Shown here one piece after another: positions 1-6,893 of a stretch of 15,258 bases of DNA. A program made the position numbers and the translations under genes. This DNA is from UBA7239 sp035456205 (GTDB lineage Bacteria; Pseudomonadota; Gammaproteobacteria; Pseudomonadales; UBA7239). The notes beneath the pieces are model-generated. The model did no database searches, had not been told where the DNA came from, and saw only the letters and a list, made by a program, of their open reading frames with translations. The stretch spans positions 1-15,258 of the forward strand of contig DATIDQ010000167.1 of assembly GCA_035456205.1 (NCBI GenBank). The letters run 5' to 3'. Position 1 is the first letter of the stretch, and every line of letters begins with the position of its first letter.

Positions 1-657
1 AAAATTGACATCCATTTGAGCAACTTACCCGATTGCCAACTGGCTATTTTCATCAGCCAGAATGCCGCCGAACAAACTTTACAAGCCCTGGCCGAACGCG
101 ATCTCACATGGCCAACACAGATCCAGACATTCGCCATTGGCAGTGCCACGACAGCCTTTCTCGCCGAGCACGGCATTACCGCCAGCAGCCCACAGCAAAT
201 GAATAGCGAAGGCCTGCTGGCGCTACCCGCTCTGCAAAATACTAAAGGGCGATCCATTAATGGGCAGCGCTGTATTATTTTTCGTGGCGCGGGCGGGCGT
301 GAAACACTGGCGCAAACACTGCGCGAACGCGGCGTTGATGTGGATTACTGCGAACTGTATCGCCGTGGGCTGCCAACGACAGCACGGCAGCAATGGATGG
401 ACTGGGTGGGTACGTTGCGAAATTATCCGGCGCTGATCTGCATCAACAGTATCGAGACATTGAAACACCTGCACGCTGTCGATCCCGATATGACATCGCG
501 CGATAATCTGACTTTAGTCGTGCCCGGCGAGCGGGTAACACGCGCTGCTACAACCGCCGGCTTCGCACAAATCATTACGGCGCATGACGCCACCGATAGC
601 GCCATGCTTCGCGCTATTATTCATCACGCTGCACCTACTGGTATTCGTCATGACTGA
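1..657 (+). CDS. hemD: Uroporphyrinogen-III synthase, 5' end missing
   Basis: Closes and isomerises hydroxymethylbilane to uroporphyrinogen III, the common precursor of haem, sirohaem and cobalamin; a soluble cytoplasmic enzyme. The reading frame is open from base 1, so the true start lies upstream and 218 codons are visible of a family that is usually about 250-270 residues. Family motifs can be read: FISQNAAEQ near the start of the visible part (the F-x-S-x-N-A segment), then FRGAGGRETLAQTLRERG followed by YCELYRR, the typical RG-x-GGRE ... YRR stretch of the second lobe. A TTG at base 16 could be mistaken for a start but falls inside the conserved fold. hemX begins inside the last 8 bases, and in relatives hemC lies just upstream. 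The neighbouring hemX, hemY and dsbB support the call, although HemD sequences are generally poorly conserved. Confidence 0.93.
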   Translation, partial: KIDIHLSNLPDCQLAIFISQNAAEQTLQALAERDLTWPTQIQTFAIGSATTAFLAEHGITASSPQQMNSEGLLALPALQNTKGRSINGQRCIIFRGAGGRETLAQTLRERGVDVDYCELYRRGLPTTARQQWMDWVGTLRNYPALICINSIETLKHLHAVDPDMTSRDNLTLVVPGERVTRAATTAGFAQIITAHDATDSAMLRAIIHHAAPTGIRHD

Positions 658-1771
658 CATCACAACCGACACCGCCTCCACTATGCCTGTTCCTGTTGCG
701 CAGGTTCCTGCAAGAGAAAGTATTATCGTGAAACCATCTGCATCCTGGCTCACGCGCGGCGCATTGTTACTGTTGTTCCTGTGCAATATTGCCACGATAG
801 CAGGTGGCGTATGGCTCTGGCGTCAACTGGATCTGGCTGGACGCGCGCAAATGGCGCAACAGGAAATGTTGAAGCAACAAACTGCGCAAACCGATGTGCT
901 GAAAGGACAACTGGAAGAACAGATTGCCAGCGCCAAACGCTTTCGCCAACAAACCACAGATGTGCTGAAAGAAACCAGCGAAAAACTGCGCGGGCTGGAT
1001 CGGATCGACACCAGTTATTGGCGCCTGGCTGAAGCAGAATTTTTATTGAAACAAGCGCATCAACGTTTGTTTATCACGCATGATGCCGACACCGCAGATT
1101 TGTTATTGGCTTCTGCCGATGGCGCACTCATGCAGCAAAAAGATCCCGGGCTGTTACCTGTTCGCAGTGCAATTGCCGGTGATCGCGCTGAATTACGCAA
1201 AGTGCCAAGAGTCGACCACGACGGTATTTATTTGCGATTGCAAGCGCTGTCATCCCAGGTGGGCATGCTGACCAGCGACAACCGTTTCCTGCAAGCAGCG
1301 GATGACACACCGGAGGACGGGGAAACCAATAGCAGCTATGCCGACATGTTGTGGCAACGACTTTTATCTATTGTGCGCGTACGCCATTACGACCAACCGG
1401 TTGAACCGTTATTGCCTCCAGAACAGCAATTATATTTTTCACAAAATTTGCAATTGGCACTGGTTCAAGCGCAATTGGGTTTGCTGCAATCACAACAGGA
1501 AACGTATGCCAGTAATCTCGGTCGTGCCTTTGCCTGGGTCAACCAGTATTGCCAGACCAGTGATCCGGTAGTGGCCGCATGGTTGGCTGAAACACAGGAA
1601 CTGATGCGCATCAATATCGCGCCAGTGATGCCAGATATTTCTGATTCATTGCGCATCGTGCAAAAATTGATCGAGCAACGAGCAGACGATATTCGCAAAG
1701 CCTTGATGCTGGGCGACGAAGACTCTACTGACAATGCTGGCGATGCGGATGCAACAGAGGTAACGCCCTGA
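650..1771 (+). CDS. hemX: HemX family inner-membrane protein
   Basis: A 373-residue protein of the HemX family, often labelled uroporphyrin-III C-methyltransferase, although the family lacks the SAM-binding methyltransferase fold and its biochemical role is unsettled. Layout: a polar Ala/Pro/Thr-rich N-terminal tail (about 1-35), one transmembrane helix (about 36-56, GALLLLFLCNIATIAGGVWL), a Gln/Lys/Glu-rich coiled coil (about 62-115), then the family motif WRLAEAEFLLKQAHQRL (about 124-140) and a mostly helical periplasmic-type domain. I chose the ATG at 650, which overlaps hemD by 8 nt and gives a usual family length. An in-frame ATG at 584 would add 22 residues and overlap hemD by 74 nt with no visible ribosome binding site. 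The acidic C-terminus is joined to hemY by a TGATG overlap, so translational coupling is likely. I infer that it works with HemY in late haem synthesis or porphyrin handling. Confidence 0.9.
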   Translation: MTDITTDTASTMPVPVAQVPARESIIVKPSASWLTRGALLLLFLCNIATIAGGVWLWRQLDLAGRAQMAQQEMLKQQTAQTDVLKGQLEEQIASAKRFRQQTTDVLKETSEKLRGLDRIDTSYWRLAEAEFLLKQAHQRLFITHDADTADLLLASADGALMQQKDPGLLPVRSAIAGDRAELRKVPRVDHDGIYLRLQALSSQVGMLTSDNRFLQAADDTPEDGETNSSYADMLWQRLLSIVRVRHYDQPVEPLLPPEQQLYFSQNLQLALVQAQLGLLQSQQETYASNLGRAFAWVNQYCQTSDPVVAAWLAETQELMRINIAPVMPDISDSLRIVQKLIEQRADDIRKALMLGDEDSTDNAGDADATEVTP

Positions 1772-2859
1772 TGCGCCGCTGGATTTTATTATTTGTCGCC
1801 GGCCTCATCGGTCTGCCGCTGTTGCTGCATGCCATTGCACTCGATGACAGTTTTGTTGTGTTTGTTTTCGGACAAACCACGGTTGAAATGCCATTATGGT
1901 TTGTCGTAGCCACCATGTTCGTATTCTCTATTACCAGCTATTACGCTGCACGTTTGTTATACGCTGTGCTTCTGGCGCCGCGCCGCGTCAATCGCTGGAT
2001 GGATCGTCGCAACCAGCGCCGCGTGCATGATTTGACCCTGCGCGGTTATTTATCATTACTGGAAGGAAACTGGTCAAACGCAAGTCGCGACTTACAAAAG
2101 GCCGGCGACAAGGCCAGCAATGCAGCACTGAATTATCTGTTGGCGGCGCAAGCGCGTGTCGAAAACAATGATCTCTCCAGCGCAGAAACCCTGTTGCGCA
2201 AAGCAGAACAATTACTGCCGGATTCACGTATTCCTGTCGGAATTTATCAAGCACAATTACTGCAAAAGATTGGCGTGCCGGAAAAGGCCCATGACATTCT
2301 GCAAACACTGGCCGGAGAAAATCCCCGCCATACCTATTTGCAAAAATTATTGGTGGACAGTTACCGCCAACGCGGCGAGTCCGACACTGTGCTGAAAATT
2401 CTCACACAGCAGAACCGCCAAAAACCACTGCAGGATCCGGACATGATTACGGAACTGTGCCGCCTGCAAATTTCTCACGGCAGCAGCGCTGCGGCAGAAG
2501 AATTATTGCGCAAACAACTGGCGCGGCAATGGCGCAGCGAGTGGGTGGCGCTGTACGGCCAGGCACAGGGGCAAGATGCGGTTAAACAATTGCAAACCGC
2601 TGAAAAATGGTTAAAAGATCACCCCGGGGATACTGCACTGATGTTAACGCTGGCACATATTTGCCAACGCAATCATTTATGGGCAAAAGCACGCGATTAC
2701 TACGAAAGTTATCTACAAAAACAAAAAAACGAAGCCGTGGCGCGGGAACTTGTACAGCTTTTGCAGGCTCTGGGTGAGCAAGAAAAAGCGCAGCAGTGGT
2801 TGCAAAAAATTGCCGCGCATCATGTAAACGCGCTGCCACTGCCACCGCCATTACCCTGA
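1771..2859 (+). CDS. hemY: HemY family haem-biosynthesis-associated TPR membrane protein
   Basis: A 362-residue protein of the proteobacterial HemY family. This is not the protoporphyrinogen oxidase that shares the name in Bacillus. The N-terminus has two transmembrane helices (about 4-22 and 41-63) separated by a short segment. A basic stretch follows (RRVNRWMDRRNQRR, about 71-84), and then helix-turn-helix units of the tetratricopeptide type make up the rest, for example NYLLAAQARVENNDLSSAETLLRKA and a clear TPR near the C-terminus (TLAHICQRNHLWAKARDYYESYL, split here only for description). The protein ends in a proline-rich tail, PLPLPPPLP. Family members are placed in the inner membrane and are linked genetically to haem synthesis, possibly as assembly factors for terminal-pathway enzymes. 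The start codon shares one base with the hemX stop (TGATG). dsbB follows after 9 bases. Confidence 0.92.
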   Translation: MRRWILLFVAGLIGLPLLLHAIALDDSFVVFVFGQTTVEMPLWFVVATMFVFSITSYYAARLLYAVLLAPRRVNRWMDRRNQRRVHDLTLRGYLSLLEGNWSNASRDLQKAGDKASNAALNYLLAAQARVENNDLSSAETLLRKAEQLLPDSRIPVGIYQAQLLQKIGVPEKAHDILQTLAGENPRHTYLQKLLVDSYRQRGESDTVLKILTQQNRQKPLQDPDMITELCRLQISHGSSAAAEELLRKQLARQWRSEWVALYGQAQGQDAVKQLQTAEKWLKDHPGDTALMLTLAHICQRNHLWAKARDYYESYLQKQKNEAVARELVQLLQALGEQEKAQQWLQKIAAHHVNALPLPPPLP

Positions 2860-2868
2860 AGGATTCTT

Positions 2869-3378
2869 ATGAACAGCTCTTTTGTAACCAAAGCATTTTC
2901 CACGCGCGGGTTGTTTGGCTTGATGGCAGCAGCCAGTGCCGGCCTGATGGCATTTGCGCTGTATTTGCAGCACATATTGGGCGAACACCCGTGCCCACTG
3001 TGCATTACCCAGCGCCTGTTTGTGATTGCCATCGGCATCATTGCTTTCGCGGCAGCCGCGCATAATCCTGCGCAAACCGGACGGCGAATATGGAGTATTT
3101 TGATTTTGTCGGGCGCGATCGGTGGCGGCATTGTCGCTGCCCGTCATGTCTGGATACAACATCTGCCTGAAGAACAGGTTCCAGCGTGCGGCCCTGATCT
3201 GGCTTATATGTTCCAGAATTTTCCCTTCCAGCGCGCCGTGCAATTGCTTTTCATGGGAGACGGCAACTGCGCACAAATAGGCTGGACCTTGCTGGGCTTC
3301 AGTATTCCTGAATGGACTCTGCTGGCATTTTCCGGTTTCGCAATTGCTGCGCTGATCCAGTTTTTTCGCAAAGCCTGA
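2869..3378 (+). CDS. dsbB: Disulfide bond formation protein DsbB (DsbH-like)
   Basis: An inner-membrane oxidoreductase that reoxidises periplasmic DsbA and passes the electrons to quinone. The 169-residue length fits. There are four hydrophobic helices, with the redox pair C42-P-L-C45 in the first periplasmic loop (motif EHPCPLCITQR) and the second pair C107 and C134 in the longer loop between helices 3 and 4, so all four cysteines of the electron relay are present. The ATG has a good Shine-Dalgarno sequence, AAGGA (2859-2863), overlapping the hemY stop, so it belongs to the hem operon. I recall a DsbB paralogue (DsbH) in the same position between hemY and algQ in Pseudomonas. That makes a second dsbB elsewhere in the genome likely, but this window cannot show it. 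A run of eight T follows the stop, without a convincing hairpin before it. Confidence 0.93.
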   Translation: MNSSFVTKAFSTRGLFGLMAAASAGLMAFALYLQHILGEHPCPLCITQRLFVIAIGIIAFAAAAHNPAQTGRRIWSILILSGAIGGGIVAARHVWIQHLPEEQVPACGPDLAYMFQNFPFQRAVQLLFMGDGNCAQIGWTLLGFSIPEWTLLAFSGFAIAALIQFFRKA

Positions 3379-3525
3379 TTTTTTTTGTGCAGGGTTCTAT
3401 AAAAAACAGAGTGGCAGACTCACCAAACCTGGTCTACGTTTGGTGGGCACGCGGCCGTTGATGAGAGGATCGCGGAAGAAGGGCACCCAATGCCCCGGAC
3501 TGGGTAAGGAAATGGAGAATGCGCC
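3379..3525 (+). promoter_or_regulatory. Structured leader and probable promoter region of rsd/algQ
   Basis: This is a 147-base gap. A TATAAA at 3398-3403 could serve as a -10 element, although no good -35 sits 16-18 bases upstream. Downstream lies a hairpin with the perfect arms CACCAAAC (3421-3428) and GTTTGGTG (3438-3445) around a 9-base loop, extendable by a G-T and a G-C pair. A smaller one follows, GGGCA (3481-3485) with TGCCC (3491-3495). No T-run follows the first hairpin, so it is not a standard terminator. The gap ends with two purine-rich ribosome-binding candidates, AAGGA (3506-3510) and TGGAG (3513-3517). Promoter assignment is weak; the hairpin arms are read directly. Confidence 0.45.
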
Positions 3526-3990
3526 ATGCTGAACAATCCTGTTGACCGCCAACAATGTTGGCAATCCGTAGATCATTTATTGGGCCGCTGGCTCGAAGAG
3601 CGGCAGCTGTTGTTGGTACAGTTCTGTGCTATCAGCCAGCTGCGACCGTTGTCAGAAACGGCCGAACGTTACCGGGATCAATTTGACCGGTTTTGCGAAA
3701 CGCTGGTGGACTATGTATCAGCCGGTCATTTTGAAATCTATGAACAACTGCTCGCTGAGGCGGTGGCATTTGGCGATCAGACAACAGAGGCATCCCGCCA
3801 GCTATATCAGGTGATTGCAGCTACCACCAGGGTCATACTGGATTTTAATGACCACTATCTGGAACAGCGCGCTGCCCAGCAACTCGCCCGTGGATTGTCG
3901 CAGCTTGGCGCTGCACTGGAAGAACGCTTTGAAGCCGAAGATCGCCTCATCAAAGTACTGCATCAGGCCCATGCTAATCAGGTAGCCTGA
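3526..3990 (+). CDS. rsd: Rsd/AlgQ anti-sigma-70 regulator
   Basis: A 154-residue cytoplasmic, all-helical protein of the Rsd/AlgQ family, which binds region 4 of the housekeeping sigma factor and lowers its competition for RNA polymerase. In Pseudomonas AlgQ also affects alginate and other virulence-associated genes. Family stretches include RWLEERQLLLVQF (about 21-33), LVDYVSAGHFEIYEQL followed by AEAVAFGD in the middle, and the C-terminal LGAALEERFEAEDRLIKVLH. The start at 3526 is set by TGGAG (3513-3517), eight bases upstream. An out-of-frame ATG at 3519 lies just before it. The gene follows the haem/dsbB operon with its own leader, so it can probably be transcribed separately. It ends at the shared terminator at 4022-4050. 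The position next to hem genes and an FKBP gene matches the algQ locus of Pseudomonas. Confidence 0.93.
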   Translation: MLNNPVDRQQCWQSVDHLLGRWLEERQLLLVQFCAISQLRPLSETAERYRDQFDRFCETLVDYVSAGHFEIYEQLLAEAVAFGDQTTEASRQLYQVIAATTRVILDFNDHYLEQRAAQQLARGLSQLGAALEERFEAEDRLIKVLHQAHANQVA

Positions 3991-4021
3991 TTCACAACGC
4001 CATTCCGCCGCACTCGCCCAC

Positions 4022-4050
4022 AAAAAAGCCGGCATCAAGCCGGCTTTTTT
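4022..4050. terminator. Bidirectional intrinsic terminator
   Basis: A perfect 12-base inverted repeat, AAAAAAGCCGGC (4022-4033), a 5-base loop ATCAA, then GCCGGCTTTTTT (4039-4050). The GC core is followed by six T on the plus strand and, by symmetry, six T on the minus strand. It lies between the convergent rsd and FKBP genes and can end transcripts from both. Confidence 0.95.
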
Positions 4051-4067
4051 AATCAATACAGCAGCAG

Positions 4068-4871
4068 TTACTGCGGTTCGCCACCTTCACCATCAGCCTG
4101 CTCCACTTGTGCAGGGACAGTGCCGGGTGCTTCTATCTTTTTCAATTCAATTTCAAACACCAGTGTCGCATTCGGGCCAATATCACCACCTGTACCACCA
4201 GCGCCATAAGCCAGATCAGAAGGGATCACCACTTTCCACTTGGAGCCGACTGGCATCATCTGCAGAATTTCTACCCAGCCAGGGATCACTGCGCTGACAG
4301 CAAATGTCGCCGGCTCATTGCGTTTGATCGAACTATCAAATTCCTTGCCGTCGGTCAGTGTACCTACATAGTCCACAGTAACCGTATCGGTGGCTTTCGG
4401 CTTATCGCCTTTGCCTTCCGTCAGCACTTCATACTGGATTCCGCTGGTTGTAGTTTTTACGTTAGGTTTCTTCGCATTTTCAGCCAGAAATTTCACGCCA
4501 TCTTCTTTGTTTTTGGCAGCGGCTTTTTCCATTTCTGCCTGTTGTGCTTTTTGTGCTTCTTCCTGTTTTTTCTGCATGTCAGCCTGGAAAGCCTGCATGG
4601 TTTGCTGTATTTCTTCTTTCGTCAGTTTCGGTTCAGTGCCATCAACCGCTGTTTTCATGCCGGCCACAAAGCCCGCTTCATCCAACGTGACGTGATTGGA
4701 TTTGAACTGGCTGCCAATATTCATACCGAGTATGTAGCTGACTTTCTGTTCTTGAGTGGACAAACCACCAGCCGCGGCCGGAGCAGCTGCCGGTGCAGCA
4801 GCCTTGTCATCTTTACAGGCGCTCAGGGCAAGTAAGCTGATGGCCACAACGGCCAATGTGCGAGTTTTCAT
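4068..4871 (-). CDS. FKBP-type peptidyl-prolyl isomerase lipoprotein (Mip/FkpA-like)
   Basis: A 267-residue periplasmic foldase that isomerises proline peptide bonds. The N-terminus is a lipoprotein signal: KTR, a hydrophobic core and the lipobox LSAC with C19 as the lipidated residue. Lysine follows it, so outer-membrane sorting is expected. An Ala/Pro linker comes next, then the FKBP_N dimerisation and chaperone domain (about 38-130, with a long Lys/Glu/Gln/Ala helix). The FKBP_C catalytic domain (about 155-246) keeps the usual pocket: Y168, F178 and D179 (DGKEFDSS), V196-I197 and W199 (VIPGW), Y222 (AYG) and F239. The C-terminal tail is acidic. The ATG at 4871 is preferred over a TTG one codon upstream, with AGGGA seven bases before it. 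It is convergent with rsd, and an FKBP gene sits at this place in Pseudomonas too. Whether it is closer to FkpA, FklB or Mip cannot be settled here. Confidence 0.93.
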   Translation of the reverse strand: MKTRTLAVVAISLLALSACKDDKAAAPAAAPAAAGGLSTQEQKVSYILGMNIGSQFKSNHVTLDEAGFVAGMKTAVDGTEPKLTKEEIQQTMQAFQADMQKKQEEAQKAQQAEMEKAAAKNKEDGVKFLAENAKKPNVKTTTSGIQYEVLTEGKGDKPKATDTVTVDYVGTLTDGKEFDSSIKRNEPATFAVSAVIPGWVEILQMMPVGSKWKVVIPSDLAYGAGGTGGDIGPNATLVFEIELKKIEAPGTVPAQVEQADGEGGEPQ

Positions 4872-5032
4872 CAAATATTCCCTATGGAAGTGGACAAATT
4901 CAGGCGTTGATCATACAGCGCTGAAACGAAGACTGCTACAAACGCGATAAGTTCCGATACGGTTGTTGGGCGATTACCTATAAGCAGCATCAAGTCGCGC
5001 GGTGATAATGGGCGTCTTAGCCGGAGTTGATC
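4872..5032. promoter_or_regulatory. Divergent intergenic region, FKBP gene and thioesterase gene
   Basis: These 161 bases separate two divergent genes and must hold a promoter for each. A TATGAT reading leftwards (4915-4910) is a possible -10 for the FKBP gene, about 40 bases before its start, but the matching -35 is poor. I see no convincing sigma-70 pair for the rightward gene. CGGAG (5022-5026) is the ribosome binding site of the thioesterase gene. No repeat or operator stands out. Confidence 0.35.
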
Positions 5033-5719
5033 ATGAGCACCCACGAAAAACCTTTTTCCACGCCTGCGCCCATGCCGCCCTACAACACTGTGTGGGCGGT
5101 GCGGCGACGTATTGCTCAGCAACTGCGCGATCTCAACGCCTTGTTACTGACCCATGATGTACCGCTCGATGAACTGTTGGCAATGGAACAGACATTGGCA
5201 GGGCAACTTCCTGTTGCCAATCACGGCGCCGCCATTCACGGCCGTCTGGAATGGGCAGCGCTGTCTGCCGATCATGGCACCTATCATTTGCTATCACGCG
5301 AAACCACACCCATCGCCGGTCATGGCAATGCGATGTCGCCTCCCCTGCATATGTGGCTGGATCACGACAAGGGTGAGGCCCACGCGACCATCACGCTAGG
5401 CTGGGCATACGAAGGCCCACCAAAATGCGTGCATGGCGGTTGGGTTGCTGCACTGTTTGATGAATTCCTTGGCTGTGCGCAATTGTTATCCGGGCAGACC
5501 GGCGCCACAGGCAATCTTGATGTACGCTACAAACGTCCGACGCCGCTGGACACGGAATTGACACTCTTTGCTACAGTGAAAGAAGTACATGGCCGCAAGA
5601 TTGTGATGGAAGGCACACTGAGCGCGAATGGTCTGGTGACAGCGAGCTGCGAGGGCCTGTTCGTCAGTTTTGCAGAAGGTGTCATGAACCTGGCCGACAG
5701 GAAACTGACTACCGATTGA
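5033..5719 (+). CDS. PaaI-type hotdog-fold thioesterase
   Basis: A 228-residue probable acyl-CoA thioesterase of the 4HBT/PaaI superfamily. The hotdog core is in the C-terminal two thirds. The motif CVHGGWVAALFDEFLG carries H134-G-G and, nine residues on, D143-E144 at the start of the central helix, the region that holds the catalytic acid in PaaI enzymes. LDVRYKRPTPLDTELTLFA and a final strand ending TASCEGLFVSF complete the fold. About 100 residues precede the core, longer than the usual 140-residue PaaI protein, and contain a helical segment (about 20-60). The start ATG at 5033 has CGGAG six bases upstream; a TTG two codons earlier is less likely. It is first in a rightward run with yceI after a 39-base gap. 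Substrate unknown. I infer cleavage of an acyl or aryl CoA thioester in the cytoplasm. No signal peptide is seen. Confidence 0.8.
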   Translation: MSTHEKPFSTPAPMPPYNTVWAVRRRIAQQLRDLNALLLTHDVPLDELLAMEQTLAGQLPVANHGAAIHGRLEWAALSADHGTYHLLSRETTPIAGHGNAMSPPLHMWLDHDKGEAHATITLGWAYEGPPKCVHGGWVAALFDEFLGCAQLLSGQTGATGNLDVRYKRPTPLDTELTLFATVKEVHGRKIVMEGTLSANGLVTASCEGLFVSFAEGVMNLADRKLTTD

Positions 5720-5758
5720 CACACCCTGGCGAAAAACATCAGCACAAGGAGAGACATC

Positions 5759-6346
5759 ATGTTTACACGCACTTCCAGAATTCTACTGGCCTCTGTTCTT
5801 GCCGCCAGCGCCATCACTGCACAAGCCTCGGATTATAAAGTTGATGACACGCACAGCTTTGTGCAATTCCGCACCCAACACCTCGGTTACAGTTGGCTGT
5901 ACGGGCGCTTCAATATCATTGGCGGTGAATTCAGTTACGATCCTGCCAAACCGGATGCCAGTCGTATCAAAGTGGATATTGATGTTGCCAGTATCGACAG
6001 CAATCACGAATTGCGCGATGAACATTTACGCAATAAATATTTATTGACTGACAAACAGCCGAAAGCTTCTTTCACCAGCACGGCTTACCAGGGCGATGCT
6101 AACAGCGGCAATATCACTGGCGAACTGCAACTGAACGGCGTAAAAAAAACCATCACCATTCCGGTGAAAAAAATTGGTGAAGGACCCGACCCATGGGGAG
6201 GTTATCGCGTGGGATTTGAGGGCAATGTCACGATTGATACCCGCGACTACGGTTACACCTACCAGCTCGGCGATCACAGTTTTGTGGTCGAACTGCAGCT
6301 GGGCATTGAAGGCGTACAAACCGCATCAACACGGAGCAAGAGTTAA
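5759..6346 (+). CDS. yceI: YceI-like periplasmic protein
   Basis: A 195-residue secreted protein with a signal peptide (about 1-23: basic TRTSR, a hydrophobic core, cleavage after AQA before SDYKVDDTHS). The mature part is a YceI domain, a lipocalin-like beta barrel that binds isoprenoid lipids such as ubiquinone-type tails or polyisoprenes in characterised members. Family features are YKVDDTHSFVQFRTQHLGYSW at the start (shown as the first strand and loop), then VDIDVASIDSNHELRDEHLR in the middle and LTDKQPKASFTST. The C-terminal half carries the usual GELQLNGVKKTITIPV strand and a final VVELQLGI. AGGAG (5747-5751 region) precedes the ATG by about eight bases. The stop overlaps the next start (TAATG), so it is coupled to the cytochrome b561 gene, the normal partner of yceI genes. 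Function in the cell is unproven; quinone or lipid carriage in the periplasm is inferred. Confidence 0.92.
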   Translation: MFTRTSRILLASVLAASAITAQASDYKVDDTHSFVQFRTQHLGYSWLYGRFNIIGGEFSYDPAKPDASRIKVDIDVASIDSNHELRDEHLRNKYLLTDKQPKASFTSTAYQGDANSGNITGELQLNGVKKTITIPVKKIGEGPDPWGGYRVGFEGNVTIDTRDYGYTYQLGDHSFVVELQLGIEGVQTASTRSKS

Positions 6347-6864
6347 TGGCTGTTGAACAATATCCGCTGGCTATCCGCTGGCTGCATCGGATCATTGCGT
6401 TGTTGATGATAGGCATGATTGCTCTGGGCTGGTATCTCTCTGAAATGGATTATGAGGCACCGGATTATATTGTGCTGCGTCAACTGCATCGCACTATCGG
6501 TCTGGCGCTGTTTCCGCTGGGTGTTGCTCACTTGCTCGCTTACAGTTTCCTGCCGCGTCCAGCGCTTGCAGCGAACCTGAAGCCATGGGAAAAATCACTC
6601 GCAAAACTGGTACATATGTTTTTGCTGTATGTTGTGATTGCGATTCCGGTGGCCGGTTATTTTATGTCTGGCAATAAACTGGTTGTTCTCGGCGATATCA
6701 CCGTCCCCGCACTGATTGAGTTAACAAAAAATTTACGCTCGGCACTGTTCGATATACATGAATCCCTTGCCTGGACTGCCGCAGCCATTATCGGCTTACA
6801 CAGCGCCGCCGCACTAAAACATCATTTTATCGACAAAGACGATACCCTGAAAAAAATGCTTTAA
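6346..6864 (+). CDS. Cytochrome b561 (CybB/YceJ-like), di-haem membrane protein
   Basis: A 172-residue inner-membrane protein with four hydrophobic helices (about 12-31, 47-68, 88-107 and 138-156). The four histidines expected to bind two b haems are present: H14 (RWLH), H48 (RQLHRTIG), H138 (DIHESLAW) and H152 (GLHSAAALKHH). Their spacing matches E. coli CybB, whose ligands I recall as H13, H47, H137 and H151. H62 and H90 are additional. The C-terminus ALKHHFIDKDDTLKKML is typical of the family. Members pass electrons between the quinone pool and periplasmic acceptors, including oxygen species. The start codon shares one base with the yceI stop. This strict coupling suggests that the two proteins act together, perhaps with the YceI-bound isoprenoid as a redox partner, which is inference. 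mscS follows 29 bases later with its own strong ribosome binding site. Confidence 0.92.
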   Translation: MAVEQYPLAIRWLHRIIALLMIGMIALGWYLSEMDYEAPDYIVLRQLHRTIGLALFPLGVAHLLAYSFLPRPALAANLKPWEKSLAKLVHMFLLYVVIAIPVAGYFMSGNKLVVLGDITVPALIELTKNLRSALFDIHESLAWTAAAIIGLHSAAALKHHFIDKDDTLKKML

Positions 6865-6893
6865 CTTCATCATGTGTTCAAAGGAGATTTTTC

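Noticed and set aside
584..649. Longer HemX starting at ATG 584
   Set aside because: It would overlap hemD by 74 nt, has no ribosome binding site, and the extra 22 residues look like the out-of-frame translation of the hemD end. ATG 650 gives the family length.
3379..3386. Run of eight T after dsbB as an intrinsic terminator
   Set aside because: No stable GC-rich hairpin directly precedes the T-run.
3421..3445. Hairpin upstream of rsd as an intrinsic terminator of the hem operon
   Set aside because: The arms are perfect but G-rich sequence, not a T-run, follows on the plus strand. It is described as a leader structure instead.
4107..4835. A 242-codon open frame on the plus strand opposite the FKBP gene
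   Set aside because: It is the antisense of a clear lipoprotein PPIase; its translation is Cys/Phe/His-rich with no family pattern and no ribosome binding site.
4910..4940. Sigma-70 promoter for the FKBP gene with -10 TATGAT
   Set aside because: The -10 is plausible but the hexamer 17 bases upstream (TAGCAG on the minus strand) is a poor -35, so I did not list it as a separate promoter.
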